From the NCBI GenBank assembly GCA_002480345.1, contig DLBY01000074.1:1-11603 (forward strand): DNA of 11,603 bases. The letters are read 5' to 3'. The translations under genes and the position numbers were made by a program. The stretch's first letter is position 1; each line of letters opens with the position of its first letter. Positions 1-6,840 of this stretch are shown here, piece after piece. This DNA comes from Phycisphaerales bacterium UBA7812. GTDB taxonomy: Bacteria; Planctomycetota; Phycisphaerae; Phycisphaerales; UBA1924. Under the pieces are notes generated by a model. That model was not told the DNA's origin. It did no database searches and was given only the letters and a program-made list of their open reading frames with translations.

Positions 1-14
1 CACGAGGTCGAGGC

Positions 15-794
15 ATGGACGGCGAGTGGAAGCGGGAGTATCACGGACCTTTGTTGCGAGAGCTTCGGCAGGCTCGCGACTTCAGCCAGGCACGTGTGGC
101 GGAGTCGATTGGCGTCGCTCAGCCGACCATCGGCAATTGGGAGCGAGGCAACAGCGATCCGTCGCCCGATCAGTTTGAAGCACTCGATTCTCTGTTTGGG
201 ACCACTTGCCTGCAAGACGCTGATGAGTCCGTCGGCCAGATTACGTCTGAGACCACAGTACTGGCGGATTGGGTACGGACACGTCGCGAAGCAAAGGGCT
301 GGTCTCGGAAGGATCTTGCAGAACAAGCCCGTGTTTCGTATCCGACGATCCTGAACATCGAAACCGGCCGGTCAACCAACCCACAAGTGCGTACCCGCGA
401 GGCCATCGAGGCGGCACTTGAGGAGTCAATACCTGACGACATTGAGCACGAGCTTGAGTCGGAAGCATCAGTTGGTGCGGAGGGTGTCGGAGCGCTGGTT
501 GACTTTGACCCGTATGACCTCGACGGGCTTCCGGTCGTGCCCGGAATCTATGTCTTTTACGATGTGAGCGACCGCCCCATCTACATCGGCAAAGCCTCAC
601 GCATCGCCTCACGCGTCCGTGATCATGAGCAGAAGTTCTGGTACAAGAGGCCGATCGTTGACAAGGCTGCGTACATCCAGATCGATGACGCCACCCTCCG
701 AACTCAGATCGAACGTGTCATGATTCGGTTCTTGAAGTCGAACGCAGTGATCAACAAGCAACTCGTTGATCGCACTGACAACGACGACGATTAG
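15..794 (+). CDS. Double XRE helix-turn-helix protein fused to a GIY-YIG nuclease domain
   Basis: This 259-residue protein has three recognisable parts. Residues about 10-62 form a first Cro/C1-type helix-turn-helix (SQARVAESIGVAQPTIGNWE). Residues about 83-136 form a second one (SRKDLAEQARVSYPTILNIE). After an acidic linker (137-155), residues about 172-253 form a GIY-YIG domain, with GIY at 177-179, YIG at 190-192, candidate catalytic Arg at 200/202, Glu233 and Asn247. GIY-YIG enzymes cut DNA through two tyrosines, an arginine and a metal-binding glutamate, and all have candidates here, so an active nuclease is plausible. The HTH domains probably bind DNA, perhaps making this a sequence-directed nuclease or an autoregulator. 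The chosen ATG has a purine-rich CGAGG at 3-7, seven bases upstream. The frame is open to the window edge, so an earlier start cannot be excluded. It faces the Argonaute gene across about 40 bp. Its role in the island is unknown. Confidence 0.85.
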   Translation: MDGEWKREYHGPLLRELRQARDFSQARVAESIGVAQPTIGNWERGNSDPSPDQFEALDSLFGTTCLQDADESVGQITSETTVLADWVRTRREAKGWSRKDLAEQARVSYPTILNIETGRSTNPQVRTREAIEAALEESIPDDIEHELESEASVGAEGVGALVDFDPYDLDGLPVVPGIYVFYDVSDRPIYIGKASRIASRVRDHEQKFWYKRPIVDKAAYIQIDDATLRTQIERVMIRFLKSNAVINKQLVDRTDNDDD

Positions 795-834
795 CAATAG
801 CTAGCATTTACACTAATCTACCGTAACAGCATTG

Positions 835-2283
835 CTACATGAAAAACCTGAAGTCGTACGGCGTACTACTCAATGAGCCAAGCCGCTTCACAACTCTTGC
901 CAATATCGATGCATAGCTCAAAGTCACAGGCATTCGGTCATAAAGAGAGTCATTGTTCCAATTCATCTTCGTGAGTCCCAGAAGCTCGCGCGCCGATGCG
1001 TGCGCGCCGCCAGTGCCAAGGTGGCGAGTCACTAGCAGTGGACGGGGGATGCCTTTTCCCTCCTTGTAGAAGCTTCCACTACCGATACCTGAAGCGTTTC
1101 CTTGAGTCCAAATGGCATACTCAAAACTACCGAGGGGGAGCACTGTACCGCGTTCAATCGGGTACATGGCCGGATCGCCCTTCGCGCCTTGTCCTCGTGG
1201 AGCATCGATACGAATCCCGTGCCACGGTGTGTGATCTGAAACAGTGAGGAGCTCAAGGTCGTCGACAGACCCCAAAGCATCGATGCAGCCATCGATTTCG
1301 TCTTCCCGGAAGGGTGTCGTCTTGTGAACGACGAGCCGGCTTGGCGGACCGCCCTTTTGTCGCTGGTAGAGATCGATCGTCCTCGCCATGACGCGGCGCA
1401 TGTCTTGCCGGCTGAGGTACGGGTTGTCGCCTTCATACAATCCATCCGGGCTCTCATACAGAAGAAATTGGAGATTCGTGCCTTCTGCGTCGAAGACTTG
1501 GCTGCAGCAGGTGACAAACTTAGACTTCGCCGACTTCCGGAGGCAATAGCTGAGCCCGACGTACGCGTGACGGCTCTCGAACCCCGCGAGTTTCCAAGGC
1601 ACACCGCCAACCTTAGTATACATAGCGAGAGACAGCCTCCATGCAACGCTGCATCGACAGGAGTACAAAAGAGCACTGTCATTTAGGATTTGAACCGGAA
1701 TCCCCTGTCCGGCACATACTGCCTTGAGCGTGTCATGCAGGTCAAAATCACCTTCTGCATCGTCCGGGGGACTTCGGAACGCCGGAGCAAGCCAGTCAGG
1801 CAGATACACCACGAGGACATCGAACAAGTGTCTCCTGGTAGCAATTTGGCGAATACCCGCGAGCAAGATCTCAGCTACGTCTCTCTGTGGCTCGCCTTGT
1901 CTGAGTGCGGCTTCAAGACTCGCAGCAGGTATCTCATGCACGCGATCATCCTGCGAATCGATTGGGCAATCGATACCAACACCGAACACTTTTGAGAAGC
2001 CATCGAAATCCTGAAGATATTGCCTTCGCTCACGTGGTCTTTGAGTTGAGCCGAGCTCAGAGAATACCTGAGCAACCTTCGGCAACATCCCCGTTGGGCA
2101 CAGCACCCCCACTTGGACCGGATCGCGTAGCTTGAAGTTGTGACTTCGAGAATATGGTCCAAACCTGCTAAGACCACGGAGCGGGTGCACATCGACATCG
2201 TTATCTCTGTCTGGATGAAAGAGGAGCCCCGGCTCAGGCACCGTACGAAAAGCAGGGAGTTGATCAACAGGCATTCCGTTCAT
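835..2283 (-). CDS. ago: Short prokaryotic Argonaute (MID-PIWI), SPARSA partner
   Basis: This 482-residue protein has the size and order of a short pAgo, with a MID domain (about 50-230) and a PIWI domain (about 235-482), and lacks N and PAZ domains. Recognisable segments are VVYLPDW at 158-164, the MID/PIWI junction around VAWRLSLAMYTKVGGVPWKL, the first PIWI strand AYVGLSY at 240-246, VVHKTTPF at 318-325, and the family-typical LGLTKMNWN near 435-443. The protein ends in hydrophobic FFM, as Argonautes end with their C-terminus in the guide-binding pocket. AYVGLSY has no aspartate where active PIWI domains carry the first DEDX residue, so slicing is very unlikely, as is usual for short pAgos. 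Known SPARSA members bind a guide and use it to recognise invading DNA, then activate the attached SIR2 subunit. The ATG overlaps the SIR2-APAZ stop by four bases (ATGA, 2280-2283), which indicates translational coupling and a stoichiometric complex. Confidence 0.93.
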   Translation of the reverse strand: MNGMPVDQLPAFRTVPEPGLLFHPDRDNDVDVHPLRGLSRFGPYSRSHNFKLRDPVQVGVLCPTGMLPKVAQVFSELGSTQRPRERRQYLQDFDGFSKVFGVGIDCPIDSQDDRVHEIPAASLEAALRQGEPQRDVAEILLAGIRQIATRRHLFDVLVVYLPDWLAPAFRSPPDDAEGDFDLHDTLKAVCAGQGIPVQILNDSALLYSCRCSVAWRLSLAMYTKVGGVPWKLAGFESRHAYVGLSYCLRKSAKSKFVTCCSQVFDAEGTNLQFLLYESPDGLYEGDNPYLSRQDMRRVMARTIDLYQRQKGGPPSRLVVHKTTPFREDEIDGCIDALGSVDDLELLTVSDHTPWHGIRIDAPRGQGAKGDPAMYPIERGTVLPLGSFEYAIWTQGNASGIGSGSFYKEGKGIPRPLLVTRHLGTGGAHASARELLGLTKMNWNNDSLYDRMPVTLSYASILARVVKRLGSLSSTPYDFRFFM

Positions 2284-4043
2284 GCTTTCCTCGAATATGC
2301 CGTGACCGTCGAGATAGAGAACTCAGCTTCCCTATTAGTTTCGGAAGGGAACGCGATGCACATCGGTGACCCGAAGTGCCTCTGAAGAAACCGAATCCAC
2401 AGCTGTAGTACTTCGTTTCGTTGGCGGTTGTACCGCGTCACGAGCGGTTCCCTCGCGATATCGGATCTGTCTGTTCCACGGTATGGAGCACAACCGTCCG
2501 CCGTCACAACGATCGTTGGTTCGACGAGCATCCAGAATCGGCGATCACGGAAATCAAGAGCAAGCCTGAATCCTTCATGCAGGACAGCATCTGGCCGAAG
2601 CCTCCACACGCCTTTAGATTTGAGTTTTGAGAAGATACCAAGCTCTTGCTGCGTGAATACTTTGGTTTCGGGCGCAAAGAGATATCGACCCTTAGCATTC
2701 TGAGATCGGTAAAGACCTGTTCTGTTTGCTATGCCTTGGGCAAGTGCATGATAGAGAAGTCCAAGCTCAGGACAGTCATACCGAAGACGACGCTGTTCAA
2801 TTGGATAACGATCGAAAGCACTCGGATTGTGCGGCGCAAAGACCTCGGATAGTTTAGATCTAGTTCCAAACGCAACAACACCAGCTTTACGCCTCGATAC
2901 TGCCAAGTCTCTCGCATGTGGTGCAGCGAGGGCGCGTACCTCGCTCGTCTTTCCGATTGCTGCGTCAAATACCGTGCACGTAGCCGGGTATGCGGTGATG
3001 TGAAGTGCATTGCTACGCAATACTGGCCATGTCGCCGTAGAGCTGTAGGTGATTGGAATTCTGTCCCTCTTTGGGCGAGAGTCCTTGACTAGATCACGGA
3101 TATCTGAGAGGGATTCTTGGTGTGGCAAGAACAGGTCTGCCATGAGCTCGTCGAAGGTGCCAACCTCGATGATGCCGGCTTGCGAGCCCTTGCGCTTTGT
3201 TTCGCCAATGAGCTCAATAACGGCGGGCGCGGGCGTCTCCCCGGGCCGAACGAACCAAAACAGGCCGTGCGGAAATGGAGTCTTTGCATCCAGAGCCTCC
3301 CGCAGCGTCCGCATTACGGATTCGTCCCGCCCACTGAAGCCGATCACTGCGAGGCCCCTGCGGCCGCACTCTTCAGCGAGGTGATACCTGAGTGTCGCAT
3401 CTTGCTCTTGAAGCTCTTGCTTGACGTTTTTTAGTTTCCTGTAGAAGAAGTCTCCGTGCAGCTTGATCAGCACAGGCCATGCCTCATCAGCGATCAGATC
3501 GCTTGCCTTATCTGGTTGTTCCAGGCTCGCAACGGCAAGAGCCCGCGGCAACTTGTCCGCAATAGCTGCGTGTGAGCATGCCTTCTCGATGAGCTGATCG
3601 AAGTTTGTAGTCCAGGCGAGGCGAACGCGGCCAAGGCTCATCAAGGCAGCGAAACAGAGGTGGCCGTACGATGGTTTGCATCCCTGTAAACGACGGTCGA
3701 GAAATCGTCTTCGGTCTCGTTCATCGGGCAGGTACGTTTCAAAGTACGCTGAATACTCCTCGTCGTGGCCACTGGGTGGAAGGCCAGGCTGCGTATCAAA
3801 GTACGACTGCACAAGATGCTGAAATGCCGGATCGTTGAAATCAGGGAAGCGTGATGGCGGGACTCGTTGCGCGGTGCAGTAGAGAGCACGCTTGAATTCC
3901 CAAAGCAGTGTCCCGCCGGATGGAAGACCAGCACCTACGGATGCGCCCGCTCCTAGAAACCACATGAGCTGGGGTGCCCGGTGGGGAAACAGGTTCAGGA
4001 AGTGGGTAACGTCTAGGCGAAGCTCTTCGGATTTATCAGCCAG
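2280..4043 (-). CDS. SIR2-APAZ NADase subunit of a SPARSA short-Argonaute system
   Basis: This is the effector subunit: a SIR2-type NAD+ hydrolase joined to an APAZ domain that docks on the short pAgo. Numbering from a proposed CTG start at 4043 (587 aa), the Rossmann motif GAGAS is at 31-35. TTNFD (Asn147) and LHGDF (His196) carry the SIR2 catalytic pair, and FSGRDESV follows near 236, so the enzyme looks intact. The APAZ region fills about 330-587. The first ATG (3965) would begin one residue before the first beta-strand, at MWFLGAGAS, and remove the conserved-looking helix before it (THFLNLFPHRAPQL). The in-frame upstream extension has no ATG, GTG or TTG. It has a CTG at 4041-4043 preceded by GGAGG (4051-4055) at seven bases, so I extend to it. 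If the CTG is wrong, the gene is 2280-3965 (561 aa). NAD+ depletion by family members kills or arrests infected cells. It follows the winged-helix gene by 51 nt and overlaps ago by 4 nt. Confidence 0.93.
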   Translation of the reverse strand: MADKSEELRLDVTHFLNLFPHRAPQLMWFLGAGASVGAGLPSGGTLLWEFKRALYCTAQRVPPSRFPDFNDPAFQHLVQSYFDTQPGLPPSGHDEEYSAYFETYLPDERDRRRFLDRRLQGCKPSYGHLCFAALMSLGRVRLAWTTNFDQLIEKACSHAAIADKLPRALAVASLEQPDKASDLIADEAWPVLIKLHGDFFYRKLKNVKQELQEQDATLRYHLAEECGRRGLAVIGFSGRDESVMRTLREALDAKTPFPHGLFWFVRPGETPAPAVIELIGETKRKGSQAGIIEVGTFDELMADLFLPHQESLSDIRDLVKDSRPKRDRIPITYSSTATWPVLRSNALHITAYPATCTVFDAAIGKTSEVRALAAPHARDLAVSRRKAGVVAFGTRSKLSEVFAPHNPSAFDRYPIEQRRLRYDCPELGLLYHALAQGIANRTGLYRSQNAKGRYLFAPETKVFTQQELGIFSKLKSKGVWRLRPDAVLHEGFRLALDFRDRRFWMLVEPTIVVTADGCAPYRGTDRSDIAREPLVTRYNRQRNEVLQLWIRFLQRHFGSPMCIAFPSETNREAEFSISTVTAYSRKA

Positions 4044-4050
4044 CGTAGTG

Positions 4051-4055
4051 CCTCC
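4051..4055 (-). promoter_or_regulatory. Shine-Dalgarno GGAGG that selects a CTG start for SIR2-APAZ
   Basis: The minus strand reads GGAGG, then seven bases, then CTG in frame with the SIR2-APAZ protein. This is an optimal ribosome-binding sequence and spacing. The annotated-style ATG 78 bases further in has no comparable site. The sequence shows the motif; CTG initiation is inferred. Confidence 0.55.
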
Positions 4056-4094
4056 ACATGCTGGGGGTGGACGGAGTTCAACATCTACGATCTG

Positions 4095-4865
4095 TCAGTC
4101 TGTACATGGTATCCGCAGGCTTCTATCGGCAGTAGCCCCACTCAGAATCACGGCATGATCCCGCCCGTTGGTCATCTCGGCCGTGACGCATATCGCACCC
4201 TCAAGCCGCAACGCTTCTAACGCTTTCTGAACCGCTGCTCGGGTCGCTCCGCTCAGTCTTGACAAGGCTAAAACCGAAGGAGCGATGCAGCCAGGCAGAT
4301 CGTACCGGAGCGTCTCAAGAATACTTGTACGAAGATCCCCCTTCCGGATGATCCTCTCTCTGTAGTCAACATTTTGGTCGAGCAGCCAAGTCACCGGGCG
4401 GACCGCGTCCGGCTTGAGCTCGACCGGCGGAGTCCACGCGCCCCACTTCTGAGCCAACTCCGATGCTCGACACCCAGAAATGTTGGCAAGCGAGACATTG
4501 TCACGCTGCGCCCGCGACAGCGGCGTGGCCGGAGACAGGGGGTGGCACTCTTCCGAGACAATCAGCAGCTCTCGCGTCGCGCCATGGCGAACGGCTTCCT
4601 CGACGAGCAAACCCAGGATCGCCTGCGGCTCATGCTCAAGCTCCGTCTGCACAAGCCGCTTGAGCCGGTGTCGGGCGACAAACTGTCCGTACTCGACGAG
4701 CCAAGTCACGGCAAGCGGAAGCAGGCGCGCGTTGTCCGGACACTTGCGGGCGGTGTCAATGAGAAGCCGCTCAAGGTCAGGCGTTCGCTGACTCGGCTCG
4801 CAGCCAAACAGCACACCTATACGAGCCCAGTCTTGCTCCACACTTTCGTAGGCTTTGTTGTTCAT
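4095..4865 (-). CDS. Unnamed helical protein with C-terminal winged helix
   Basis: I do not recognise a named family. The 256-residue product has a predicted all-helical N-terminal half (about 30-125) and a linker containing WGAWTPPVELKPDAVRPVTWLL (141-162, quoted only to 20 residues: WGAWTPPVELKPDAVRPVTW). The C-terminal segment (about 176-241) reads as a winged helix-turn-helix, with LSRLSGATRAAVQKALEALR as the likely turn and recognition helix and a beta-wing after it. That suggests a DNA-binding regulator or antitoxin-like protein; no catalytic motif is visible. I prefer the ATG at 4865 because GAGG sits six bases upstream. An in-frame ATG at 4883 would add six residues. It lies 50 nt after the RT stop and 51 nt before the proposed SIR2-APAZ start, all on one strand. 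It could be an RT accessory factor, a regulator of the four-gene unit, or an independent passenger. Confidence 0.75.
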   Translation of the reverse strand: MNNKAYESVEQDWARIGVLFGCEPSQRTPDLERLLIDTARKCPDNARLLPLAVTWLVEYGQFVARHRLKRLVQTELEHEPQAILGLLVEEAVRHGATRELLIVSEECHPLSPATPLSRAQRDNVSLANISGCRASELAQKWGAWTPPVELKPDAVRPVTWLLDQNVDYRERIIRKGDLRTSILETLRYDLPGCIAPSVLALSRLSGATRAAVQKALEALRLEGAICVTAEMTNGRDHAVILSGATADRSLRIPCTD

Positions 4866-4915
4866 GATGGACCTCGCACACATCTCATAAGCGTCTGGGC
4901 GAGTTGTGACCGCAG

Positions 4916-6415
4916 TTACCCGTAGGCGAACAAATCAATCTCGTCGGGCTGCACGACCTTACTCAACTTGGCCAGCCCATCCCGATCGATGATGTCGTGA
5001 CCCAAAGCCGCGAGTAGCGTCTTCGACGATATCCAGTCGTTGTTCCAGAGGCTGCTACCCGGGCTCCGAACAACCTTACAGATCTGTTCCTCGTAGCTGA
5101 GCTCAGCTTGGATCGGGTGACTGATGCGTTGCAGCCACACCTCCATGGTCCCAACATTCGGGAGAGTCCTGATTCGCGTGAGGACTTTCTGCAGAACATC
5201 ACGCCGCTCTTGGTCGGAGTCGAGCTCCTGAAGCAGCCGGCTGATCACGGCAGCGCACGCGGGGAACACCCTCGGGCTATGGATCGCGATGTCGAGTGCG
5301 ACCCCGATCATGGGCAGCGGCGCTCGTACCTTCTTCGCACGCATCAGCCGCTTGTGGAACGCGGACATGGCGATCATGAGGCTTCCTGCGTTCGGGTAAT
5401 CAGTCCCGTGCGCGTGGATGCCGAGCAGGTGCTTCTGCAGGTTGAAATCGCGTTGCTTGTGCAGCAGCCATGCCCACTTATCTGGCTTCAGCGACGCGCG
5501 TACGACGGGCTGGGCCTGGGATGTCTTGGAGCCGTTGAGCTTCAGGCCAAGGTCAATCAGCACCTCGGTCAGCGTGCGCAAGATCAGCTCGCCGAGCTCC
5601 GGATCATTGACGAACACCCGGTAGTCGTCGCGGTATCGAAGGATGTGGTAGTGAGTGACCTTCTCGGTATCCAGCCGTTCGGCAAGAAGCTCGTCTGTGT
5701 AACCAAGAACCATCTCTGCGATGAAGTCCATGACGACCGAGCCCTGCGGGATCCCGTTTGTCTGGCCCTCACGCATATCCTGAATCGTCCCGTCGATCTC
5801 GTTGCCCAACAGCTCGCTCCGCTTGCGTTTCGCCTTCGCAATCGGTCGCGTGTGCAGCGCCCACGGGATTGAATGGGTGTAGATCGACCCGTAGCAGTCC
5901 GAGATATCAGCGTGGAGGACATACTGGTACTCAAGAGACAGTTCGATGGACCGCTGCTCGATCCCCTGCCACCATTGCGTCACCTGCTCGGCCTGATCGC
6001 TCCGCTTCGTTTGCGACTCCAGCGGGATACTCAAGCAGTCAACTCGCGGATGAGTGGAGAATGCCGTGAAGCGATCTGTGATAGCTTTCCAGGCGTCTTC
6101 GGCGGTCAGCGTCTCAACGAGCGACACGTAAAGTGCAGGATGAATGACCTGGAAAGGCCGCCATGCGTACCGCCCGTCTTTGTTTGCCAAGAGGGTGTAG
6201 TTGACGCCTGATTCATCGCGAGGGGAATGCCCCTGCATGCCCGACAGCCTTGCGGACTCCAGCACCTTGGCAGTCTCAGTGAGCACCTGAGTGAAGTCGA
6301 TGTAGTCGGGGATATCGATACTGCAGTAGCTCACCGGCTTCAGAAGGAAGCCCCGGGCCTCGTCGGCCGACATCTCAAGAATCGATCGGGTTGGCGGCGG
6401 TGTGTCTGGGCTCAT
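4916..6415 (-). CDS. Reverse transcriptase of the unknown-group / DRT-like defence type
   Basis: The protein is a stand-alone RNA-directed DNA polymerase, 499 aa from the ATG at 6415. Numbering from that ATG, the first catalytic Asp is D170 in HADISDCYGSIYTHSIPWAL, the GIPQGS motif follows near 221-226, and the active-site box is YRDD at 261-264 inside ILRYRDDYRVF, so all three catalytic aspartates are present. After the palm and thumb, about 200 residues of predicted helices (roughly 300-499, with LPNVGTMEVWLQR near 418-430) form a C-terminal extension with no maturase, endonuclease or integrase motif. The THSIPWALH signature, PQGSVVMDF and this helical tail are features I associate with phage-defence RTs (DRT/UG groups) rather than group II introns or classical retrons. 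I cannot assign the exact UG group. An in-frame TTG at 6430 would add five residues. No strong Shine-Dalgarno decides the start. Many DRTs act with a structured RNA, and the leader upstream is structured. Confidence 0.9.
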   Translation of the reverse strand: MSPDTPPPTRSILEMSADEARGFLLKPVSYCSIDIPDYIDFTQVLTETAKVLESARLSGMQGHSPRDESGVNYTLLANKDGRYAWRPFQVIHPALYVSLVETLTAEDAWKAITDRFTAFSTHPRVDCLSIPLESQTKRSDQAEQVTQWWQGIEQRSIELSLEYQYVLHADISDCYGSIYTHSIPWALHTRPIAKAKRKRSELLGNEIDGTIQDMREGQTNGIPQGSVVMDFIAEMVLGYTDELLAERLDTEKVTHYHILRYRDDYRVFVNDPELGELILRTLTEVLIDLGLKLNGSKTSQAQPVVRASLKPDKWAWLLHKQRDFNLQKHLLGIHAHGTDYPNAGSLMIAMSAFHKRLMRAKKVRAPLPMIGVALDIAIHSPRVFPACAAVISRLLQELDSDQERRDVLQKVLTRIRTLPNVGTMEVWLQRISHPIQAELSYEEQICKVVRSPGSSLWNNDWISSKTLLAALGHDIIDRDGLAKLSKVVQPDEIDLFAYG

Positions 6416-6467
6416 GGCTCTCGCTGCCAACTAGGTGCTGCCACTGGGTCCATGTCCCGTCATCACA

Positions 6468-6526
6468 CCCGAGCACACGACTCGGGCGGCTAGTCCCCCG
6501 CAGACACTTCGGGGGTGCCGCTCGAG
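6468..6526. ncRNA. Structured leader upstream of the RT: two hairpins sharing an arm
   Basis: On the plus strand, CCCGAG (6468-6473) pairs with CTCGGG (6481-6486) around a 7-nt loop. Alternatively CTCGGGCGGC (6481-6490) pairs with GCCGCTCGAG (6517-6526) with one non-Watson-Crick pair, enclosing a second stem CCCCCG (6495-6500) / CGGGGG (6510-6515) with a 9-nt loop. The block 6481-6486 belongs to both, so the two folds exclude each other. The imperfect pair is G.U if read from the plus strand and C.A if read from the minus strand. It lies inside the predicted RT leader (about 6559 to 6416). It could be the RT's cognate RNA, a leader switch, or a plus-strand RNA. The strand and its transcription are not shown by the sequence. 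Confidence 0.4.
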
Positions 6527-6565
6527 CTTTATGGCGTCTCCTGCCAACATCGATCTGACACCACG

Positions 6566-6594
6566 ACTATACAGATATATTCCGTACTTGTCAA
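6566..6594 (-). promoter_or_regulatory. Near-consensus sigma70 promoter driving the RT and the minus-strand operon
   Basis: Read on the minus strand, TTGACA (6594-6589) is followed by a 17-bp spacer and TATAGT (6571-6566). That is a perfect -35 box, ideal spacing and a strong -10 box, in an AT-rich patch within otherwise GC-rich DNA. Transcription would start near 6559, leaving a leader of about 144 nt before the RT ATG. I see no comparable promoter in the short gaps before the winged-helix or SIR2-APAZ genes. Confidence 0.7.
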
Positions 6595-6642
6595 GGCGAT
6601 TGCCGATTGAGCCGAGCGCCCGATGCAAACGAGCGGCCGCAC

Positions 6643-6667
6643 GATTGTCCAAATTTCTTGGACAATC
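6643..6667. repeat. 10-bp perfect inverted repeat upstream of the RT promoter
   Basis: GATTGTCCAA (6643-6652) and TTGGACAATC (6658-6667) are perfect inverted copies separated by 5 bp (ATTTC). The dyad is centred about 60 bp upstream of the -35 box, with the geometry of a dimeric regulator operator. It is not followed by a T-tract, so it is not a terminator. A binding protein (the island's winged-helix or XRE protein, or an excisionase) is speculative. Confidence 0.5.
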
Positions 6668-6690
6668 CTGCGGTCGAAGCCGCCCAGAAT

Positions 6691-6840
6691 CTGACCGCTG
6701 GTCAGGTGAAAACTGACGCCGATCAGGTGATCCGCGTATCCACCAAAGTATCCGCTTTTGGAAACTCAACCCTCAAAATACCGCGATTAGAGGCTACAAA
6801 GGGCTATGGCGGCTTCCTACGGATCAGGAGGTTGAGGGTT
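6691..6840. repeat. Cluster of short direct and inverted repeats next to the attachment site
   Basis: CTGACC-GCT-GGTCAG (6691-6705) is a perfect dyad. TCAGGTGA occurs twice in the same orientation (6702-6709 and 6723-6730), 21 bp apart, which is about two helical turns. AACCCTCAA (6768-6776) is repeated inverted as TTGAGGGTT (6832-6840), the latter inside the tRNA T arm. Tyrosine integrases and excisionases commonly bind such arm sites beside att cores, and the location just inside the island end fits. The function is inferred. Confidence 0.4.

Larger units (their letters stand above)
6416..6816. other. Roughly 400-bp non-coding island end
   Basis: No credible protein gene lies between the RT start and the tRNA remnant. 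The stretch holds the RT leader with its hairpins, the sigma70 promoter, the dyad at 6643-6667 and the repeat cluster listed separately. GTTGGCAG also occurs twice on the minus strand (6431-6424 and 6548-6541), near the two ends of the predicted leader. No integrase gene is visible here, so it must lie left of the window, be encoded elsewhere, or be lost. Confidence 0.6.

Noticed and set aside
4013..4084. 23-codon frame between the winged-helix and SIR2-APAZ genes
   Set aside because: It has no clear ribosome-binding site and overlaps the better-supported in-frame SIR2-APAZ extension; kept only as a caveat about a possible indel or coupling peptide.
6431..6816. Classical retron (msr/msd) upstream of the RT
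   Set aside because: I could not find the paired a1/a2 inverted repeats, and the RT has the DRT-like THSIPWALH and YRDD features with a helical tail. A different RNA is possible but not an obvious retron.
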